Assembly (NCBI GenBank): GCA_013286235.1
Contig: JABDGE010000006.1
Location: 1-64,000 of the forward strand
Origin: Bacteroidota bacterium
Lineage (GTDB): Bacteria; Bacteroidota; Bacteroidia; Sphingobacteriales; Sphingobacteriaceae
Length of the DNA: 64,000 nt
Direction of reading: 5' to 3'
Shown: piece by piece, positions 61,464-64,000 of the stretch
Position numbering within the stretch: the first letter of the stretch is position 1
Layout of the letters: each line of letters begins with the position of its first letter
Made by a program: the position numbers and the translations under genes
The notes under the pieces: generated by a model
The model's input: the letters and a program-made list of their open reading frames with translations, nothing else
Told to the model about the DNA's origin: nothing
Database searches by the model: none

Positions 61464-61513
61464 CGTATCAGGTTATAATAAGAGTTAGTATTTTATGCGA
61501 AAAAATATCCGCC

Positions 61514-61537
61514 CTTGTTGGTGTTTTCACCAACAAG
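61514..61537. repeat. 10-bp hairpin CTTGTTGGTG-TTTT-CACCAACAAG
   Basis: Perfect inverted repeat, intergenic. Confidence 0.8.
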
Positions 61538-61727
61538 ACCAGCGTAATTATGGTGATAACACCCTTTTTCAGGCGCGCAGGAGCCTGAAGTGCAAAGGCG
61601 ACTTGTGCCCTTTCGACAGGCTAATGAACTATGCAGGTACCCACATTATTCGTTCAACCAAAAATACGTCAATATTCCCAACAAAACTCCCTAATTTCCA
61701 GCGCTTTTACCCGCAATAAAATTTTCG

Positions 61728-61774
61728 TAAGCTTACTCTCAGTGTAACGTGGGCTTACAGTTACAGTAAGCTTA
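61728..61774. repeat. Inverted repeat TAAGCTTACT...AGTAAGCTTA with inner GTAAC/GTTAC
   Basis: 10-bp perfect arms plus inner 5-bp complementarity. Confidence 0.65.
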
Positions 61775-61902
61775 GCAAATCCCGATTTGTGCTCGCCATA
61801 AAAACAAAACATATTTGCAGGGGATCGTAATTTTAAACGGAGATCGGTCCGAGGTGAACCTCTTTAATCGTCGCAAAAATCACATCAATTTTGGATTTTC
61901 TG

Positions 61903-61938
61903 ACTTAAGACTCAAGACTTCGGACTTAAGACTTCAAA
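61903..61938. repeat. GACTTAAGACTCAAGACTT-type degenerate repeat
   Basis: Matches units at 15791..15816 and 20331..20463. Confidence 0.6.
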
Positions 61939-62439
61939 AGCCCCCATAGTTCTTTGAAATTATTTATTTATGCTGCATACACGCAAATGTGAGTACTTTT
62001 CAGGCTTGGTTTACATTTTTGTTTCTGCCTCTATCGTTGTTATGATGCAATTTAAATCATTTATAACCAGTAGTTTATGTGTAACTGCTTGATTTCGGAT
62101 TGCCTTGTTGTACAGGTCCTTTCTGCTTTTGTCAAGTGGAAGAAACCTAATAATAACCCCGCAAAAAACATAGCATTAACCTCGCATCAGCAATGCAAAT
62201 CAGGGCAAAAACACATCCAAAACCCAACATTAACCTCGCATCAACCCCGCATTAAAAAAAGTTCTAAAAGGCGAAAAAAGCCCGGAAAAAGCACCATAAA
62301 TTGCTAAAAAGTGGCTGAAAAGCACCACATAAGCACCACGAAGGCATCATCAAAATGGTCGGATTTACATCCAAAAAAAGCTGTAGATAGCTGACTATTA
62401 GTTCTTTGAAATATCAAATGTTGGTTTTGAATAGGAGTT

Positions 62440-62485
62440 GCCAACGTTTCAACATTACAACGTTTCAACATTACAACATTACAAC
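62440..62485. repeat. CAACGTTTCAACATTACAA tandem repeat
   Basis: Reverse-complement relative of 32148..32245 (TTGTAATGTTGAAACGTTG). Confidence 0.65.
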
Positions 62486-62491
62486 CCATCC

Positions 62492-63010
62492 CTAAAACGT
62501 ATACTTCAGCCCAATCGCCGGCGCCAGGTCAAAGTACGGGCCGCTGGCAAGCTCCGCACGGGGATTAAGATCGACACTGACAGCTATAGGCGATTTTGGT
62601 ATGATATATTCCAGCCCTAAAACGCCGTCAACCCCGAGCAATATATGGGCCGAATTGTAGGTCTCTTCGTTCCCGCCGATTGTTTGATAAACACCGGCTC
62701 CTTCGCCGCCGATATGCGCCCCGGCGCCGTAGTAAAATTTTAGTTCAGGTACGCCAAAGGCTTCCTGGTTGAATTCGTACAAGCCGGTAAAAACCACGCC
62801 ATGTGAGCGGAAGCCCAGCTCGCCCTCGAGGGATACGGAAGTGTTTGCGAAGTATTTGATCGAAACACCATTTTCGTAACCGCCAAATTTTAGGCCGACT
62901 GCCGTTTGGTAACCGGGAGTGATAGATTGCGTGTTCGCTTGCGCCCTTGATTGGTTGCTGATCAGCAGAGCAGCGCATAAAATGGATAGGCTGAATAGTA
63001 ATTTTTTCAT
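62492..63010 (-). CDS. Putative outer-membrane beta-barrel-like protein
   Basis: Start preferred at MKKLLFSLSILCAALLISNQSRAQA (63010); alternating strands, terminal GLKYTF. Confidence 0.7.
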   Translation of the reverse strand: MKKLLFSLSILCAALLISNQSRAQANTQSITPGYQTAVGLKFGGYENGVSIKYFANTSVSLEGELGFRSHGVVFTGLYEFNQEAFGVPELKFYYGAGAHIGGEGAGVYQTIGGNEETYNSAHILLGVDGVLGLEYIIPKSPIAVSVDLNPRAELASGPYFDLAPAIGLKYTF

Positions 63011-63199
63011 AGGTATGTTTGGGCTAAAACGGCAACATGCCGCTTTTATGTTCTTTGGTAACCCTATTGATTGCGTTTGGTTTTGAAGGGATTGATTTTC
63101 AATGGCAAAATTTGGCCCGAGATTGGCCGATATTTGGCACATAGATGGCATTTTCGTCGACATAAAAGGGTAAATTAGGCCCCTAATTTGAAAGGATTG

Positions 63200-63232
63200 A
63201 GACTTACGAAGTTTTAGAAACTTCGTAAGTCT
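63200..63232. repeat. Perfect 15-bp hairpin with 3-nt loop upstream of ggt
   Basis: AGACTTACGAAGTTT-TAG-AAACTTCGTAAGTCT. Confidence 0.9.
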
Positions 63233-63250
63233 TTCCTGTGACGGAAAAAT

Positions 63251-64000
63251 ATGGATAGACTACGAAAAATGAACAGCAACCCAACAAACAGACTGACAGC
63301 GACCAGAACGGTTTTTTCTTTTATATTTATTTTATGCCTCAGCTTTTTAAATACCGTTGACGCCCGCCAACTGCCGGATACTGGGACCTACAAAAACGGA
63401 ATGGTAGTATGCGCCATGCCGCAGGCTTCGCAGGTGGGACTGGATATTTTAAAAAAAGGAGGCAATGCTGTTGATGCTGCGATTGCAGTGCAATTTGCCT
63501 TAGAAGTTACCCACCCCCAGGCGGGAAACATAGCCGGCGGTGGTTTTATGGTTTACCGATCGGCTTCTGGGAAAACCAATACCCTTGATTTCAGGGAAAA
63601 AGCCCCGGCTGCTGCCAGCCGCAACATGTTCCTGGATAGTACGGGCACGGTTATCCCGAATATGAGCCTCGCCACGCGGCAGGCTTCGGGTGTGCCGGGG
63701 TCTGTTGATGGAATGGCGGAAGCTTTTAAAAAATATGGCAGCTTAAAATGGGCCGAACTGGTACAGCCCGCGATAGACCTGGCGCGGAACGGTTTCCCGA
63801 TCACCAGGAAGCTTGCGGCAGATTTGAATTACGGTCGCGGGCAGTTTATCAAGCTGAACCCTGGCAAAAATTATTTATTGAAAGAAGGCGGCTGGAAAGA
63901 AGGCGACCTGCTGGTGCAGGAAGACCTTGCCAAAACGCTGGAACTGATAAGGGATAAGGGCAGGGATGGTTTCTACAAGGGCAAAGTCGCCGATGAGATC
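63251..64000 (+). CDS. ggt: Gamma-glutamyltransferase, N-terminal part (runs off window end)
   Basis: Open through position 64000 (250 codons), absent from ORF track: MVVCAMPQASQVGLDILKKGGNAVDAAIAVQFALEVTHPQAGNIAGGGFMVYR. Confidence 0.92.
   Translation, partial: MDRLRKMNSNPTNRLTATRTVFSFIFILCLSFLNTVDARQLPDTGTYKNGMVVCAMPQASQVGLDILKKGGNAVDAAIAVQFALEVTHPQAGNIAGGGFMVYRSASGKTNTLDFREKAPAAASRNMFLDSTGTVIPNMSLATRQASGVPGSVDGMAEAFKKYGSLKWAELVQPAIDLARNGFPITRKLAADLNYGRGQFIKLNPGKNYLLKEGGWKEGDLLVQEDLAKTLELIRDKGRDGFYKGKVADEI

Noticed and set aside
61495-61719. 74-aa plus-strand ORF
   Set aside because: Starts just before the CACCAACAAG hairpin and spans a ccctttcgacaggct repeat-like motif; unlikely coding.
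62077-62307. 76-aa plus-strand ORF
   Set aside because: Lys/Asn/Pro/Ser low-complexity translation of a repeat-containing gap; considered as an integrase remnant but no motif supports it.
1-64000. tRNA/rRNA genes, transposases, prophage
   Set aside because: None recognised by reading; a tRNAscan/Infernal or IS search was not possible here.

Overview
A 64 kb window from a Bacteroidota chromosome; gene content suggests Sphingobacteriaceae (Mucilaginibacter/Pedobacter-like), which is an inference. Left to right it holds: (1) ~0-12.6 kb, a tandem array of six paralogous orphan histidine kinases with near-identical catalytic cores and different sensor parts (TPR, multi-TM, two-component-regulator beta-propeller). 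The array shows decay: a 5'-truncated kinase fused at a rearrangement junction to a truncated DUF2461 gene, and a short kinase C-terminal relic. (2) ~12.9-15.1 kb, DUF983, a CxxC mini membrane protein and an AT-richer, overlapping three-gene operon of unknown function. (3) ~15.2-31.9 kb, a complete respiratory supercluster on the minus strand: alternative complex III (ActA-F), caa3-type cytochrome oxidase (CtaC, CtaD, two subunit III, subunit IV) and assembly genes (heme A/O synthases, SCO, DUF420). (4) ~32-39.5 kb, housekeeping and lipoprotein genes (DUF4349, GldB, NadE, DUF4136, DoxX-like) and a PID-CTERM-like mini protein. (5) ~39.6-54.7 kb, four paralogous type IX secretion (T9SS) cargo proteins sharing a large C-terminal cassette. 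(6) ~55-64 kb, an Xre regulator/DUF2975 pair, a stand-alone receiver, a T9SS subtilase, DUF1304, an outer-membrane-like protein and a gamma-glutamyltransferase running off the window end. Intergenic gaps carry many different short palindromic or tandem degenerate repeats, one of which resembles a stretch inside a kinase coding sequence. No tRNA, rRNA, CRISPR array or transposase was recognised. All calls are by reading the sequence and translations; no database search was run.
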